Both the position numbers and the translations under genes were made by a program. The notes under the pieces are model-generated. The model did no database searches and was not told where the DNA came from. It saw nothing but the letters and a program-made list of their open reading frames with translations. Shown piece after piece: positions 9,126 through 18,753 of a DNA stretch of 64,000 nucleotides; within the stretch, counting starts at the first letter, position 1, and every line of letters begins with the position of its first letter. The stretch is taken from NCBI RefSeq assembly GCF_020171365.1, contig NZ_JAIUZO010000002.1:2512001-2576000 (forward strand), read 5' to 3'. The stretch is from Qipengyuania gaetbuli. Lineage in GTDB: Bacteria; Pseudomonadota; Alphaproteobacteria; Sphingomonadales; Sphingomonadaceae.

Positions 9126-10556
9126 ATGGCGGACGAACGGCTGGTGCGAATGGAAGAAGTCCTGCGCAAGCAGCGTGCCGCCCATCACCAGATGCGGCCC
9201 GAGCCGATGGCCCTTCGCAAGGACCGGATCGAACGCGCCAACAAGCTGCTGAAAGATCATGCCGACGAGTTGTGCAAGGCGATGAGCGCCGACTTCGGCA
9301 ACCGTTCGCCGATGCAGTCGATGATGACCGACATCGTCGGGACCATCAATTTCGGCAAGTACTGCCTCAAGCGGATGGACGGCTGGGCCAAGGCCGACAA
9401 ACGCCATGTCCAGTTCCCGCTCGGCCTGCTTGGTGCCAAAGCGGAAGTGCGCTATGAACCGAAAGGCGTGATCGGCATCCTCAGCCCCTGGAATTTTCCC
9501 GTCAACCTCACCTTCGGCCCGCTGATGCAGGTCTTTGCCGCCGGCAACCGCGCAATGATCAAGCCGAGCGAGTTCACCGAGAAGACCAGCGACCTCATGA
9601 AAGAACTGGTCGAGAAATATTTCGCCGAGGACGAGTGCGCCGTGTTCACCGGCGGTCCCGAAGTGGCCGGGGCCTTTTCCGACCTGCCGTTCGACCACCT
9701 CGTGTTCACCGGTTCGACTGCCACCGGCCGCAAGGTGATGGAGGCAGCCTCGAAGAACCTCGTGCCCGTCACGCTTGAACTGGGCGGGAAGAGCCCGGTG
9801 TTCATGGGCGAGAGCGCCGATTTCGCGAAGGCGGGCGAGCGTATTGCCATGGGCAAGATGATGAACGCCGGCCAGATCTGCCTTGCACCCGATTATCTCT
9901 ATGTCCCGGAAAGCAAGCAGGACGAGGCGATTCACGGGGTCTGGCAAGGCACGGCCAATATGTACCCGACCCTGCTCAAAAATGACGATTACGCCAGCGT
10001 GGTCACCGACCGGCATTTCGACCGCCTGCAGGGCCTCGTCGCCGATGCGCGTGACAAGGGCGCCGAGGTGATCGAGGTCAATCCCGGCAACGAGGATTTC
10101 TCAAACACCAACAGCCGCAAGATGCCTCTCACGATCCTCAAGAATGTGACCGAGGACATGAAGGCGATGCAGGAAGAGATTTTCGGTCCCGTCCTGCCGG
10201 TCAAGACCTACAAGCACATCGACGAGGCAATCGATTATGTGAACGAGCACGATCGCCCGCTCGGCCTCTATTACTTCGGCCAGGATTCGGGGGAACAGTC
10301 CAAGGTTCTCACCAAGACGATCAGCGGCGGTGTGACGGTCAACGACGTGATTTTCCACGTTTCGATGGAAGATCTGCCGTTCGGCGGTGTCGGCCCCTCG
10401 GGCATGGGCAGCTACCACGGGATCGAAGGCTTCCGCGAGTTCAGCCACGCGCGCAGTGTCTATACGCAGCCAAAGATCGACGTCGCCAAGCTGGCCGGTT
10501 TCAAGCCGCCCTATGGCGACACGACGCGCAAGGCGATCGACAAGATGATGAAATAG
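9126..10556 (+). CDS. Coniferyl-aldehyde dehydrogenase family enzyme
   Basis: A 476-residue aldehyde dehydrogenase. Visible landmarks are the NAD-site segment GVIGILSPWNFPV, FTGSTATGRKV, the glutamate motif LELGGKSP, and the catalytic Cys in GQICLAPDYL. The APDYL context and overall length match the coniferyl-aldehyde dehydrogenase (CalB) branch, which oxidises aromatic or medium-chain aldehydes, rather than betaine or succinate semialdehyde dehydrogenases. ATG 9126 is chosen over upstream codons because of the GGGAGAATACG leader. Family is firm; substrate is inferred. Confidence 0.85.
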   Translation: MADERLVRMEEVLRKQRAAHHQMRPEPMALRKDRIERANKLLKDHADELCKAMSADFGNRSPMQSMMTDIVGTINFGKYCLKRMDGWAKADKRHVQFPLGLLGAKAEVRYEPKGVIGILSPWNFPVNLTFGPLMQVFAAGNRAMIKPSEFTEKTSDLMKELVEKYFAEDECAVFTGGPEVAGAFSDLPFDHLVFTGSTATGRKVMEAASKNLVPVTLELGGKSPVFMGESADFAKAGERIAMGKMMNAGQICLAPDYLYVPESKQDEAIHGVWQGTANMYPTLLKNDDYASVVTDRHFDRLQGLVADARDKGAEVIEVNPGNEDFSNTNSRKMPLTILKNVTEDMKAMQEEIFGPVLPVKTYKHIDEAIDYVNEHDRPLGLYYFGQDSGEQSKVLTKTISGGVTVNDVIFHVSMEDLPFGGVGPSGMGSYHGIEGFREFSHARSVYTQPKIDVAKLAGFKPPYGDTTRKAIDKMMK

Positions 10557-10570
10557 GCTGGGGAAGGGAT

Positions 10571-10592
10571 GCGCGAATTGCACGATTCGCGC
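10571..10592 (+). terminator. Hairpin after the aldehyde dehydrogenase gene
   Basis: A perfect 8-base inverted repeat, GCGCGAAT and ATTCGCGC, around a 6-base loop, starting 14 bases after the stop codon. It has no clear T-tract, so it may be a weak terminator or an RNA-stabilising hairpin that separates this gene from the nuo operon. Confidence 0.45.
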
Positions 10593-10594
10593 CC

Positions 10595-10623
10595 TTGCAC
10601 CGTCACGGCTAGGGGCCTAGAGG
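10595..10623 (+). promoter_or_regulatory. Weak candidate promoter for the nuo operon
   Basis: TTGCAC at 10595-10600 is separated by 17 bases from TAGAGG at 10618-10623. The -35 element is good but the -10 is poor, and the site lies about 35 bases before nuoA. This is the only candidate I see in the 100-base gap; it is a guess from consensus. Confidence 0.25.
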
Positions 10624-10656
10624 CGCACGCAACGCGTTAAGCCCTGGGATTCATCC

Positions 10657-11031
10657 GTGGTCGACCTCGAACAATATCTCCCCATCCTGATCTTCCTCTT
10701 TATTGCCGTCGTGCTCTCGGCAGCCTTCGTGTTCCTGCCGATGGGTGTGGCACGGCTGACGGGTGCGCATGCGCCCAATGCCGAGAAGCTCAGCGAGTAC
10801 GAATGCGGCTTCCCCGCTTTCGAAGATCCGCGCAGCCAGTTCGACGTGCGCTTCTACCTGGTCGCGATCCTGTTCCTGATCTTCGACCTCGAAGCCGCGT
10901 TCCTCTTCCCCTGGGCGGTAAGCCTTGGCGAAACCGGGTGGCCGAGCTGGATCACCATGATGGTCTTCCTCGTCGAACTGATCGTCGGCTTCGCCTACGC
11001 GTGGAAAGTCGGCGCACTGGATTGGGACTGA
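10657..11031 (+). CDS. nuoA: NADH-quinone oxidoreductase subunit A
   Basis: A 124-residue membrane subunit of complex I with three hydrophobic segments (about residues 7-29, 66-86 and 95-116). The conserved loop [10 protein letters not shown], with the cysteine known to be exposed near the quinone site, and [18 protein letters not shown] identify it. It starts with GTG; no other start gives the family N-terminus. It opens the operon and ends one base before nuoB. Confidence 0.96.
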   Translation: MVDLEQYLPILIFLFIAVVLSAAFVFLPMGVARLTGAHAPNAEKLSEYECGFPAFEDPRSQFDVRFYLVAILFLIFDLEAAFLFPWAVSLGETGWPSWITMMVFLVELIVGFAYAWKVGALDWD

Positions 11032-11032
11032 T

Positions 11033-11611
11033 ATGAGCCAGCAGATGACCTCCAGCCCGCTCGGGCGCGACGCGCTTGTCCAGCCGACGGCACAGCCCGG
11101 CGACATCCGCCAGCCCGACCAGGATTATTTCAACGCCCTCCAGACCGAGGTGAACGACAAGGGTTTCCTCGTCACCTCGACCGAAGACCTGTTCCAGTGG
11201 GCTCGTACCGGTTCGCTGTGGTGGATGACGTTCGGTCTCGCCTGCTGCGCTGTGGAAATGATCCACGTGAACATGCCGCGCTACGACATGGAGCGTTTCG
11301 GCGTCGCGCCGCGCGCCTCTCCGCGCCAGAGCGACGTGATGATCGTCGCCGGCACGCTGTGCAACAAGATGGCTCCGGCTCTGCGCAAGGTCTATGACCA
11401 GATGTCGGAACCGAAATACGTCATCTCGATGGGCAGCTGCGCCAATGGCGGCGGCTACTATCACTACAGCTACAGCGTCGTGCGTGGCTGCGATCGCATC
11501 GTTCCGGTCGATATCTATGTCCCCGGCTGTCCGCCGACTGCAGAGGCGCTGCTTTACGGCGTGATGCAGCTGCAGCGGAAGATCCGCCGCGTCGGGACTA
11601 TCCAACGATGA
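11033..11611 (+). CDS. nuoB: NADH-quinone oxidoreductase subunit B
   Basis: A 192-residue peripheral-arm subunit that carries iron-sulphur cluster N2, the last electron carrier before quinone. The four cluster cysteines are visible: the CC pair in GLACCAVEM, one in MGSCANGGG and one in [11 protein letters not shown]. The N-terminal 35 residues are a variable leader. The stop overlaps the ATG of a small gene (ATGA), not nuoC as in the simplest nuo operons. Confidence 0.97.
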   Translation: MSQQMTSSPLGRDALVQPTAQPGDIRQPDQDYFNALQTEVNDKGFLVTSTEDLFQWARTGSLWWMTFGLACCAVEMIHVNMPRYDMERFGVAPRASPRQSDVMIVAGTLCNKMAPALRKVYDQMSEPKYVISMGSCANGGGYYHYSYSVVRGCDRIVPVDIYVPGCPPTAEALLYGVMQLQRKIRRVGTIQR

Positions 11612-11811
11612 GCGCGCTTACGGAAAGCCCGGCTCGCAAGCTCGGCGCCTTTGCGTTGGGTGCTATGGCCACCGGTGCGGTAGCTCTCGGAGCAGTCGCT
11701 ATCGGACGCGTTGTGCTCGGCCGCCTCAACATCGGGTCGGCTCGCATCAAGCGCCTCGAGATCGACGAATTGGTCGTCGGCTCGATGACCAAGAAGGAGG
11801 GTGCGGAATAA
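11608..11811 (+). CDS. Small glycine-periodic protein inside nuo operon
   Basis: A 67-residue protein of unknown function, overlapping nuoB by ATGA at its start and nuoC by one base at its end (TAATG), so it is surely translated with them. From residue 13 to 43, Gly recurs at exactly every fifth position (G13, 18, 23, 28, 33, 38, 43) and the same five-residue phase continues through [17 protein letters not shown] to G58. Such a period suggests a short beta-helix (pentapeptide-repeat-like) or a glycine-faced membrane helix. It ends in a charged tail (TKKEGAE). It is not a known complex I subunit to me. Confidence 0.75.
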   Translation: MSALTESPARKLGAFALGAMATGAVALGAVAIGRVVLGRLNIGSARIKRLEIDELVVGSMTKKEGAE

Positions 11812-12734
11812 TGACAGTCCTTCATTCCGCGCCCCGCTTCACGCAGATCGACGGGCTCAAGGAAGAGATTTCGGCAGCGATCGGCGATGCTCTCGTGGAA
11901 GCGCACGAGGAGCACGGCGAACTGCTGTTCCACGTGCGCCGCGACAGCGTCGAGCGCGTGCTCCGCACCCTCCGTGACGAACATGAATACCAGCAGCTGA
12001 TGGAAATCGCCGGGGTGGACTACCCTGACCGCGCAGAGCGGTTCGAGGTGGTCTACATGTTGCTGTCGGTGACCCGCAACAGCCGCATCATGGTCAAGTG
12101 CTGTGCGTCCGAAGGCACGCCGGTCCCGACAGTTACGACGGTCTGGCCCAACGCCGGCTGGCTCGAGCGCGAAGTATTCGACATGTTCGGCGTGCTGTTC
12201 GACGGCAACACCGACCTGCGCCGCATCCTTACTGACTACGGTTTCGAAGGGCATCCTTTCCGCAAGGACTTCCCACTTACCGGTTATGTGGAACTGCGTT
12301 ACTCCGAAGACGAGAAGCGCGTCGTGTACGAGCCGGTCAAGCTCGCCCAGGACCTGCGCCAGTTCGATTTCATGAGCCCTTGGGAAGGCGCGGATTACGT
12401 GCTGCCCGGCGATGAAAAGGCTGCAACGCCTCCGGTCAACGAGCCGAAGACGACGGAAAGCCCCAAGCAGACCGGCGCAGGAACAAAAACCGATGCGAAG
12501 GCTGCCGACAAGGTAAGCGCCCGTTCTCCGGCCGAGGAAGACGGCGGCAAGGATGCTCCGTCCCCCAAGCCGACCGAGGACCGGCCCGCCCGCGCAAAGC
12601 GTGCCGGCAAGGCCTCCGGCACGGCCAAGGCGACCGAACCGAAGAAGAAGGCTCCGTCCAAAAAAGCAGCGCCTGCCAAGAAGAAGGCGCCTGCCAAGCG
12701 CAAGCCCGCAGCAAAGAAGAAGGACGCCGAGTGA
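11811..12734 (+). CDS. nuoC: NADH-quinone oxidoreductase subunit C with Lys/Ala/Pro-rich tail
   Basis: The 30-kDa-type peripheral-arm subunit of complex I. Residues 1-200 are the normal domain, with the signature [14 protein letters not shown] and [13 protein letters not shown]. Residues 201-307 (from base 12411) are an extra disordered tail: first Thr/Pro/Ala-rich, then strongly basic, with repeats of the type KKKAP and PAKKKAPAK that resemble histone H1 C-termini. The family normally ends near residue 200-220. The frame is continuous to the stop with no sign of a frameshift. The stop overlaps the next ATG by one base. Confidence 0.93.
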   Translation: MTVLHSAPRFTQIDGLKEEISAAIGDALVEAHEEHGELLFHVRRDSVERVLRTLRDEHEYQQLMEIAGVDYPDRAERFEVVYMLLSVTRNSRIMVKCCASEGTPVPTVTTVWPNAGWLEREVFDMFGVLFDGNTDLRRILTDYGFEGHPFRKDFPLTGYVELRYSEDEKRVVYEPVKLAQDLRQFDFMSPWEGADYVLPGDEKAATPPVNEPKTTESPKQTGAGTKTDAKAADKVSARSPAEEDGGKDAPSPKPTEDRPARAKRAGKASGTAKATEPKKKAPSKKAAPAKKKAPAKRKPAAKKKDAE

Positions 12735-13270
12735 TGAAGCGCGTCGCCCTTACTGCCGCGGTGCTTCTGGTGGCTGCATGCTCGGGCCAGCAGTCGAGCG
12801 AGGAAAGCGCGGAAGACTTCGCCAGTCGGATCGGCAGCGACAGCACTGCTGCGCGCGAAAATCCGCAGGCCGCGGCAGAAATGCCCAACACAGCGCAGGC
12901 TGTCCCGCCTGCTGGTGCCGATGTGACCGCGCTGCAGCAACTGCGCGACATCGGCGGAGTCGATCTTGGCCAGCGCGACGGCGGTTGCACCTTCATGGAA
13001 GGCAATCGCGAGATGATCATCGCCAGCGGGTCGAACGACCGCGCCCTGCCGGGCAAGGCGGTCATCCGCGTCGGCGGCGGCCTGACGGTTCTCGATGCTC
13101 CTCCCGGCGGCCTCTCGGCCATTCGGGCAGGGACGACATTCACGGGTGAAGGTGTCACGGTGCAGGTCGCTCCTGCTGCCGGCGATGCAGCCTCGCGCCC
13201 GGCAAACGTAAGCGTGACAGGGGCGGACGGAAAGTCGGCCACCTATTCCGGAAAGTGGATTTGCGCATGA
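12734..13270 (+). CDS. Hypothetical lipoprotein inside nuo operon
   Basis: A 178-residue protein with a lipoprotein signal ([16 protein letters not shown], lipobox VAAC). The mature part has a Ser/Glu/Ala-rich linker to about residue 65 and then a compact domain from [21 protein letters not shown] to [11 protein letters not shown] with two cysteines, which could form a disulphide. The ATG shares one base with the nuoC stop (TGATG) and the end overlaps nuoD (ATGA). It sits between nuoC and nuoD, which are usually adjacent or fused. Function unknown; a role at the periplasmic side of complex I or mere co-expression are both possible. Confidence 0.75.
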   Translation: MKRVALTAAVLLVAACSGQQSSEESAEDFASRIGSDSTAARENPQAAAEMPNTAQAVPPAGADVTALQQLRDIGGVDLGQRDGGCTFMEGNREMIIASGSNDRALPGKAVIRVGGGLTVLDAPPGGLSAIRAGTTFTGEGVTVQVAPAAGDAASRPANVSVTGADGKSATYSGKWICA

Positions 13271-14484
13271 GCAGTGCCTTCCAGATCGAGGAATCGCCGA
13301 CCACCGGCGACGAGGTCATCACCAATTACACGATCAATTTCGGGCCCCAGCACCCTGCGGCCCACGGCGTGCTGCGCATGGTCATGGAACTCGATGGCGA
13401 GATCATCGAGCGGATCGACCCGCATGTCGGCCTGCTGCACCGCGGCACCGAAAAGCTGATCGAGCACAAGACCTACCTGCAGGCGCTGCCGTATTTCGAC
13501 CGCCTCGATTACTGCTCGCCGCTGGCACAGGAATACAGCTACGTCCTCGCGATCGAGAAGCTGCTCAACGTCGAAGTGCCGGAGCGCGCGCAGTATATCC
13601 GCGTGCTGTTCGCCGAGCTGACCCGCATCTGCAACCACATGCTCAACATCGGCGCGCACGTCATGGACGTCGGCGCGATGACGCCGAACCTGTGGGTGTT
13701 CGAACTGCGCGAAGACTGCATGAACTTCTTCGAGCGGATGAGCGGTGCGCGCATGCACCATGCCTACCTGCGCCCGGGCGGCGTCCACCAGGACGTGCCC
13801 GAGAAGCTGCTCGTCGATATCGGCGAATGGCTCGATACGCGCCTGCCCGAACTGTTCGGCGATGCAATGAGCCTCGTGCTCGACAACCGCATCTTCAAGC
13901 AGCGCAACGTCGACATCGCCGTGGTAAGCAAGGAAGACGCGCTGGCCTGGGGCTTCTCCGGCCCGATGATCCGCGCCGCCGGCATTCCGTGGGACCTGCG
14001 CAAGTCGCAGCCCTATGACGTTTACGACCGGATGGAATTCGACATTCCCGTGGGCACCAATTCCGACTGCTACGACCGCTTTGTCGTGCGCGTGAAGGAA
14101 GTCTACGAGAGCGCGAAGATCATCAAGCAGTGCCTGCGCGACATGCCGACCGGTCCGATCGCAAGCAGCGACCGCAAGGTCTCGCCGCCCAAGCGTGCCG
14201 AGATGAAGCAGTCGATGGAAGCGCTGATCCACCACTTCAAGCTCTACACCGAGGGCTTCCACGTGCCCGCGGGCGAAGTCTATGTCGCCACCGAAAGCCC
14301 CAAGGGCGAATTCGGCGTCTACCTCGTCAGCGACGGTTCCAACAAACCCTACCGCTGCAAGATCCGCCCGACGGCCTTCAGCCACCTGCAAGCAATGGAT
14401 TTCATGAGCAAAGGCCACATGCTGCCCGATGCCACCGCCATCCTCGGCGCCATCGACGTCGTGTTCGGGGAGTGTGACCGCTAA
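13267..14484 (+). CDS. nuoD: NADH-quinone oxidoreductase subunit D
   Basis: The 49-kDa-type subunit, 405 residues, which forms the quinone pocket with Nuo[16 protein letters not shown] near residue 25, [12 protein letters not shown] and [11 protein letters not shown] are family signatures. The start is ATG 13267 overlapping the upstream lipoprotein stop; upstream codons in frame (from 13255) belong to that gene. The stop shares a base with the nuoE start (TAATG). Confidence 0.97.
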   Translation: MSSAFQIEESPTTGDEVITNYTINFGPQHPAAHGVLRMVMELDGEIIERIDPHVGLLHRGTEKLIEHKTYLQALPYFDRLDYCSPLAQEYSYVLAIEKLLNVEVPERAQYIRVLFAELTRICNHMLNIGAHVMDVGAMTPNLWVFELREDCMNFFERMSGARMHHAYLRPGGVHQDVPEKLLVDIGEWLDTRLPELFGDAMSLVLDNRIFKQRNVDIAVVSKEDALAWGFSGPMIRAAGIPWDLRKSQPYDVYDRMEFDIPVGTNSDCYDRFVVRVKEVYESAKIIKQCLRDMPTGPIASSDRKVSPPKRAEMKQSMEALIHHFKLYTEGFHVPAGEVYVATESPKGEFGVYLVSDGSNKPYRCKIRPTAFSHLQAMDFMSKGHMLPDATAILGAIDVVFGECDR

Positions 14485-15152
14485 TGGCCGACCGTACCCC
14501 CGCACCCGATACACCCGAGCTGCGCGAGCGCTGGGGCGGCTTCGAATTTTCCGACGCCTACCGCGAGAAGGCGGACCGCGCGATTGCGCGCTATCCCGAA
14601 GGGCGCCAGCGCTCTGCGGTGATGCCGCTGCTCGACCTGGCTCAGCGCCAGGTTGGCGAAGAAACGAACACCCAGGGCTGGTTGCCTCTGCCGGTGATCG
14701 AATATGTCGCCGACTATCTCGACATGCCGGTCATCCGCGTGCTCGAGGTGGCGACCTTCTACTTCATGTACAATCTGAAGCCGGTCGGCCGGTACCACGT
14801 GCAGGTCTGCGGTACGACGCCCTGCATGCTGCGCGGTTCGGACGGCCTGTTCGAGGCCTGCAAGAAGCGCGGCATGAAGAAGGGCGAGGTGTCGGAAGAC
14901 GGCCTGTGGACCCTTACCGAAGTCGAATGCATGGGCAATTGCGCCACCGCGCCGATGGTCCAGATCAACGACGACAATTACGAGGATCTCACGCCCGAAC
15001 GCCTCGACGCCGTGCTCGATGCGCTGGCCAAGGGCGAGCAGCCCAAGACCGGCACGCAGGAACCCGGTCGCCACACCTCCGAACCGGCCGGCGCGCTCAG
15101 CACGCTGAAGGACATGGTCTCGGAAAACCACGACTACCGGGGTGAATGGTGA
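14484..15152 (+). CDS. nuoE: NADH-quinone oxidoreductase subunit E
   Basis: The 24-kDa-type subunit with the [2Fe-2S] cluster N1a, 222 residues. The four cysteines appear as C-x4-C in VCGTTPCMLRG and C-x3-C in ECMGNCATAP. A C-terminal extension of about 40 residues (from ALAKGEQPKTGTQEPGRH) is beyond the core thioredoxin-like fold. The stop overlaps the next small gene rather than nuoF. Confidence 0.96.
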   Translation: MADRTPAPDTPELRERWGGFEFSDAYREKADRAIARYPEGRQRSAVMPLLDLAQRQVGEETNTQGWLPLPVIEYVADYLDMPVIRVLEVATFYFMYNLKPVGRYHVQVCGTTPCMLRGSDGLFEACKKRGMKKGEVSEDGLWTLTEVECMGNCATAPMVQINDDNYEDLTPERLDAVLDALAKGEQPKTGTQEPGRHTSEPAGALSTLKDMVSENHDYRGEW

Positions 15153-15331
15153 TGGAAAAGACGACCAATCACCGCGCTCTGGGTATGGCCTTCATGGTCA
15201 TCGGCGTGAGCCTGAGCGTCACCTTCGCACTGACGCTCGGCCCTGCCTTCATGGGCATCGGCGCTGCATTCTTCGTTCTTGGCGTTGTGTTCCTCAAGAA
15301 GGGCAAGGACGAGGACCAATCCGATGGATAG
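15152..15331 (+). CDS. Small two-helix membrane protein inside nuo operon
   Basis: A 59-residue protein (from ATG 15152, sharing a base with the nuoE stop) with two predicted membrane helices (about residues 10-28 and 30-48) and a charged end ([11 protein letters not shown]). In-frame ATG 15146 and GTG 15149 are alternative starts; I prefer 15152 because GGGGTGA at 15139-15145 is then correctly spaced. No family recognised. It overlaps the following small gene by 8 bases. Confidence 0.65.
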   Translation: MEKTTNHRALGMAFMVIGVSLSVTFALTLGPAFMGIGAAFFVLGVVFLKKGKDEDQSDG

Positions 15332-15467
15332 CAACCTCGTCTACATCCTCGTCGCGCTGGTCCTGATCGTGATCGCGTGGAAAGTCTTCAAGGGCATCGT
15401 CAAGACGATGGTCCTCGCGGCGATCCTGATCGCTGCTGCAATCTTCGTATTCGGAGGGTTCGCCTGA
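15324..15467 (+). CDS. Very small membrane protein inside nuo operon
   Basis: A 47-residue, almost wholly hydrophobic protein ([20 protein letters not shown], then a second hydrophobic stretch [20 protein letters not shown]), so one long hairpin or two membrane helices with a basic turn between. It overlaps the upstream small gene by 8 bases and shares a base with the nuoF start (TGATG), which argues that it is expressed. Function unknown. Confidence 0.6.
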   Translation: MDSNLVYILVALVLIVIAWKVFKGIVKTMVLAAILIAAAIFVFGGFA

Positions 15468-16759
15468 TGCTTGCCGACAAGGACCGCATCTTTACCAACC
15501 TCTACGGCTTCCAGGACTGGGGCCTGAAGGCAGCGCAGCAGCGCGGCGACTGGGACGACACCAAGTCGCTGATCGCGCGCGGCCACGAGAATATCATCGA
15601 GGAAGTAAAGGCCTCGGGCCTGCGCGGCCGCGGCGGCGCAGGCTTCCCGACCGGCCTCAAGTGGTCGTTCATGCCGAAGGAATCGAAGGACGGTCGTCCC
15701 AGCTTCCTCGTCATCAATGCCGATGAATCCGAACCCGGTTCGTGCAAGGACCGCGAGATCATCCGCCACGATCCGCACAAGTTGATCGAAGGCGCACTGG
15801 TTGCCGGCTATGCCATGCGGGCGAGGGCGGCCTACATCTACATCCGCGGCGAATATATCCGCGAGGCCGAGACGCTTCAGGCCGCGATCGACGAGGCCTA
15901 TGACGCAGGTCTGATCGGCAAGAACGCATCGAAGTCGGGCTATGATTTCGACGTCTTCCTGCATCGCGGTGCTGGCGCCTACATCTGCGGCGAAGAGACC
16001 GCGATGATCGAAAGCCTCGAAGGCAAAAAGGGCCAGCCGCGCCTCAAGCCGCCGTTCCCGGCAGGCGCGGGCCTCTACGGCTGCCCGACCACGGTCAACA
16101 ACGTGGAATCGATCGCCGTCGTCCCGACCATCCTGCGTCGCGGCGCATCGTGGTTCGCGAGCTTCGGCCGCGAAAACAACAAGGGCACCAAGCTCTTCCA
16201 GATCAGCGGCCATGTGAACAAGCCCTGCGTGGTCGAGGAAGCGCTCAGCATCCCGTTCAGCGAGCTGATCGAGAAGCACTGCGGCGGCATCATCGGCGGC
16301 AAGGACAACCTCCTCGCCGTGATTCCGGGCGGTTCTTCGGTCCCGCTGGTCCCGGCCGAGCAGATCTGGGACGCGCCGATGGATTTCGACGGCCTCAAGG
16401 ACCTGGGCTCTGGCCTCGGGACCGCCGGCGTCATCGTCATGGACAAGTCGACCGACATCGTCCGCGCGATCAGCCGTCTCAGCTACTTCTACAAGCACGA
16501 GAGCTGCGGCCAGTGCACGCCCTGCCGCGAAGGCACGGGCTGGATGTGGCGAATGATGGAACGCCTGCGCACCGGCGATGCGGCGATCGAGGAAATCGAT
16601 ATGCTTCAGCAGGTTACGAAGCAGGTCGAAGGCCACACCATCTGCGCCCTCGGTGACGCGGCCGCATGGCCGATCCAGGGCCTCATCCGCCATTTCCGCC
16701 CCGAGCTCGAGCGCCGGATCAACGAACACAACGCCAAGTTTGCCGAGGCAGCCGAATAA
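15467..16759 (+). CDS. nuoF: NADH-quinone oxidoreductase subunit F
   Basis: The 51-kDa-type subunit, 430 residues, that binds NADH and FMN and cluster N3. NADH/FMN-site glycine motifs are [13 protein letters not shown] and [13 protein letters not shown]; the [4Fe-4S] ligands are in [13 protein letters not shown] plus a distal Cys in [12 protein letters not shown]. The ATG was chosen by the TGATG junction; the upstream in-frame stretch is out of family. The stop shares a base with nuoG. Confidence 0.97.
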   Translation: MLADKDRIFTNLYGFQDWGLKAAQQRGDWDDTKSLIARGHENIIEEVKASGLRGRGGAGFPTGLKWSFMPKESKDGRPSFLVINADESEPGSCKDREIIRHDPHKLIEGALVAGYAMRARAAYIYIRGEYIREAETLQAAIDEAYDAGLIGKNASKSGYDFDVFLHRGAGAYICGEETAMIESLEGKKGQPRLKPPFPAGAGLYGCPTTVNNVESIAVVPTILRRGASWFASFGRENNKGTKLFQISGHVNKPCVVEEALSIPFSELIEKHCGGIIGGKDNLLAVIPGGSSVPLVPAEQIWDAPMDFDGLKDLGSGLGTAGVIVMDKSTDIVRAISRLSYFYKHESCGQCTPCREGTGWMWRMMERLRTGDAAIEEIDMLQQVTKQVEGHTICALGDAAAWPIQGLIRHFRPELERRINEHNAKFAEAAE

Positions 16760-18753
16760 TGCCCAAGGTTACCGTAGACGGACAGGAAATCGAGGTTCCG
16801 GACGGCGCGACCGTCCTCCAGGCCTGCGAACTCGCGGGCAAGGAAATCCCGCGTTTCTGCTATCACGAGCGGCTGTCGATTGCCGGCAACTGCCGCATGT
16901 GCCTGGTCGAAGTGAAGCCGGGACCGCCCAAGCCGCAGGCAAGCTGCGCGCTTCCCGCGACCGAAGGCCAGGAAATTCGCACCGATACGCCGATGGTGAA
17001 GACCGCGCGCGAAGGCGTGATGGAATTCCTGCTCATCAACCACCCGCTCGATTGCCCGATCTGCGACCAAGGCGGCGAATGCGACCTGCAGGACCAGTCG
17101 GTGGCCTATGGCCGCGGCGGCTCGCGCTATCACGAGAACAAGCGCGCCGTCACCGAGAAGTACATGGGCCCGCTGATCAAGACGGTCATGACCCGCTGCA
17201 TCCACTGCACCCGCTGCGTGCGCTTCTCGGAAGAGATCGCCGGCGTGGACGAAATCGGCGCGCTGTATCGCGGCGAGGACATGCAGATCACGACCTATCT
17301 CGAGCAGGCAGCCGAGCACGAGCTGTCGGCCAATGTGATCGACCTTTGCCCAGTCGGTGCACTGACCTCGCGCCCCTATGCTTTCGAAGCCCGTCCGTGG
17401 GAGCTGAAGAAGACCCTCAGCATCGACGTGTCGGACGCTGTCGGCGCGAATATCCGTCTCGACAGCCGCGGCCGCGAAGTCATGCGCGCGCTTCCGCGCA
17501 TCAATGACGACGTGAACGAGGAGTGGATTTCCGACAAGGCGCGCTACCAGGTCGATGGTCTCGGCAAGCGCCGCCTCGACAAGGTCTTCATGCGCAAGCG
17601 CGGCAAGCTCCAGCCGGCAAGCTGGGACGAGGCTTTCAAGGCTATCGCCAAGCAGCTGAAGTCCGACACTTCGAGCATCGCCGCGGTTGCAGGCGACATG
17701 GTCGATTGCGAAACCATGTTCGCGGCCAAGTCGCTGCTGACGGCTTGCGGTTCCTCGCTGGTCGAAGGCCGCCAGACCGGCATGGACTACGATGTTTCCA
17801 GCCTCGCGGCCGTCAACTTCAACTCGACCTTCGCAGGTATCGAAAATGCCGATGCCGTCCTGATTGTCGGCAGCCACATCCGCTGGGAAGCGCCGCTTGT
17901 GAACGTGCGCATCCGCAAGGCGGTGAAGCGCGGCGCCAAGGTCCTCGTGGTCGGCCCACACTGGGAAACCACTTATCCGGCAGAATTCCTCGGCAATGAC
18001 CTCGGCGTGCTGAACAGCCTGCCCAAGGAAGTGTCGGAAGTCTTCAGCAAGGCCGAGCGTCCCGCAGTTATCGTGGGCGGCGCCGCGCTCAAGGGTGCGC
18101 ATGGCAAGGCTCTGGCGCTTGCCAGCGAATGGGGGGCGGCTTTCAACGTGTTGCACTTCAGCGCAGCCCGCATGGGCGGCCTGATGCTCGGTTTCGCGCA
18201 GAAGGGCGGTATTGCGGATCTCGCCAAGGCATCGCCCAAGGTGCTGCTCGCGCTCGGCGCTGACGAGATGGACTTCGAGCCCTTCGCCGACAGCCTCAAG
18301 GTCTACATCGGCCATCACGGCGATCGCGGTGCGCACGCAGCAGACATCATCCTGCCCGGTGCCAGCTATGCCGAGAAGGACGGGACCTACGTCAACACCG
18401 AAGGCCGGGTGCAGTTTGCCGAAAAGGCCGTCTTCGCCCCCGGTGATGCGCGCGAGGACTGGACGATCCTTCGCGCTCTGGCCGATGCCCTGAAGGTCGA
18501 GGTCGGTTTTGACAGCTTCGACCAGCTCCAGTCGGCCATGATTGCCACGGTTCCGGCGCTGGGTGAGGAAGGCCTCGCCGACTACGGCGCACTGCCCAAG
18601 GCTGATGCCAAGGCAAAGGCGGAAGGCGTCCTGTCGGCGTATCCGATCAAGGACTTCTATCTCACCAACCCGATCGCGCGCGCGAGCGAGGTGATGCAGC
18701 GCTGCTCGGCAGAACTGCTCCACGGCGGCGAATTGGCGGAGGCAGCGGAATGA
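16759..18753 (+). CDS. nuoG: NADH-quinone oxidoreductase subunit G
   Basis: The 75-kDa-type subunit, 664 residues. The N-terminal ferredoxin domain has [15 protein letters not shown]; the His/Cys cluster region has [14 protein letters not shown]; and [10 protein letters not shown] with a later CPVGAL supplies further clusters. The C-terminal molybdopterin-oxidoreductase-like domain (about residues 220-600) is degenerate, as usual in complex I. It overlaps nuoH by ATGA. Confidence 0.97.
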   Translation: MPKVTVDGQEIEVPDGATVLQACELAGKEIPRFCYHERLSIAGNCRMCLVEVKPGPPKPQASCALPATEGQEIRTDTPMVKTAREGVMEFLLINHPLDCPICDQGGECDLQDQSVAYGRGGSRYHENKRAVTEKYMGPLIKTVMTRCIHCTRCVRFSEEIAGVDEIGALYRGEDMQITTYLEQAAEHELSANVIDLCPVGALTSRPYAFEARPWELKKTLSIDVSDAVGANIRLDSRGREVMRALPRINDDVNEEWISDKARYQVDGLGKRRLDKVFMRKRGKLQPASWDEAFKAIAKQLKSDTSSIAAVAGDMVDCETMFAAKSLLTACGSSLVEGRQTGMDYDVSSLAAVNFNSTFAGIENADAVLIVGSHIRWEAPLVNVRIRKAVKRGAKVLVVGPHWETTYPAEFLGNDLGVLNSLPKEVSEVFSKAERPAVIVGGAALKGAHGKALALASEWGAAFNVLHFSAARMGGLMLGFAQKGGIADLAKASPKVLLALGADEMDFEPFADSLKVYIGHHGDRGAHAADIILPGASYAEKDGTYVNTEGRVQFAEKAVFAPGDAREDWTILRALADALKVEVGFDSFDQLQSAMIATVPALGEEGLADYGALPKADAKAKAEGVLSAYPIKDFYLTNPIARASEVMQRCSAELLHGGELAEAAE

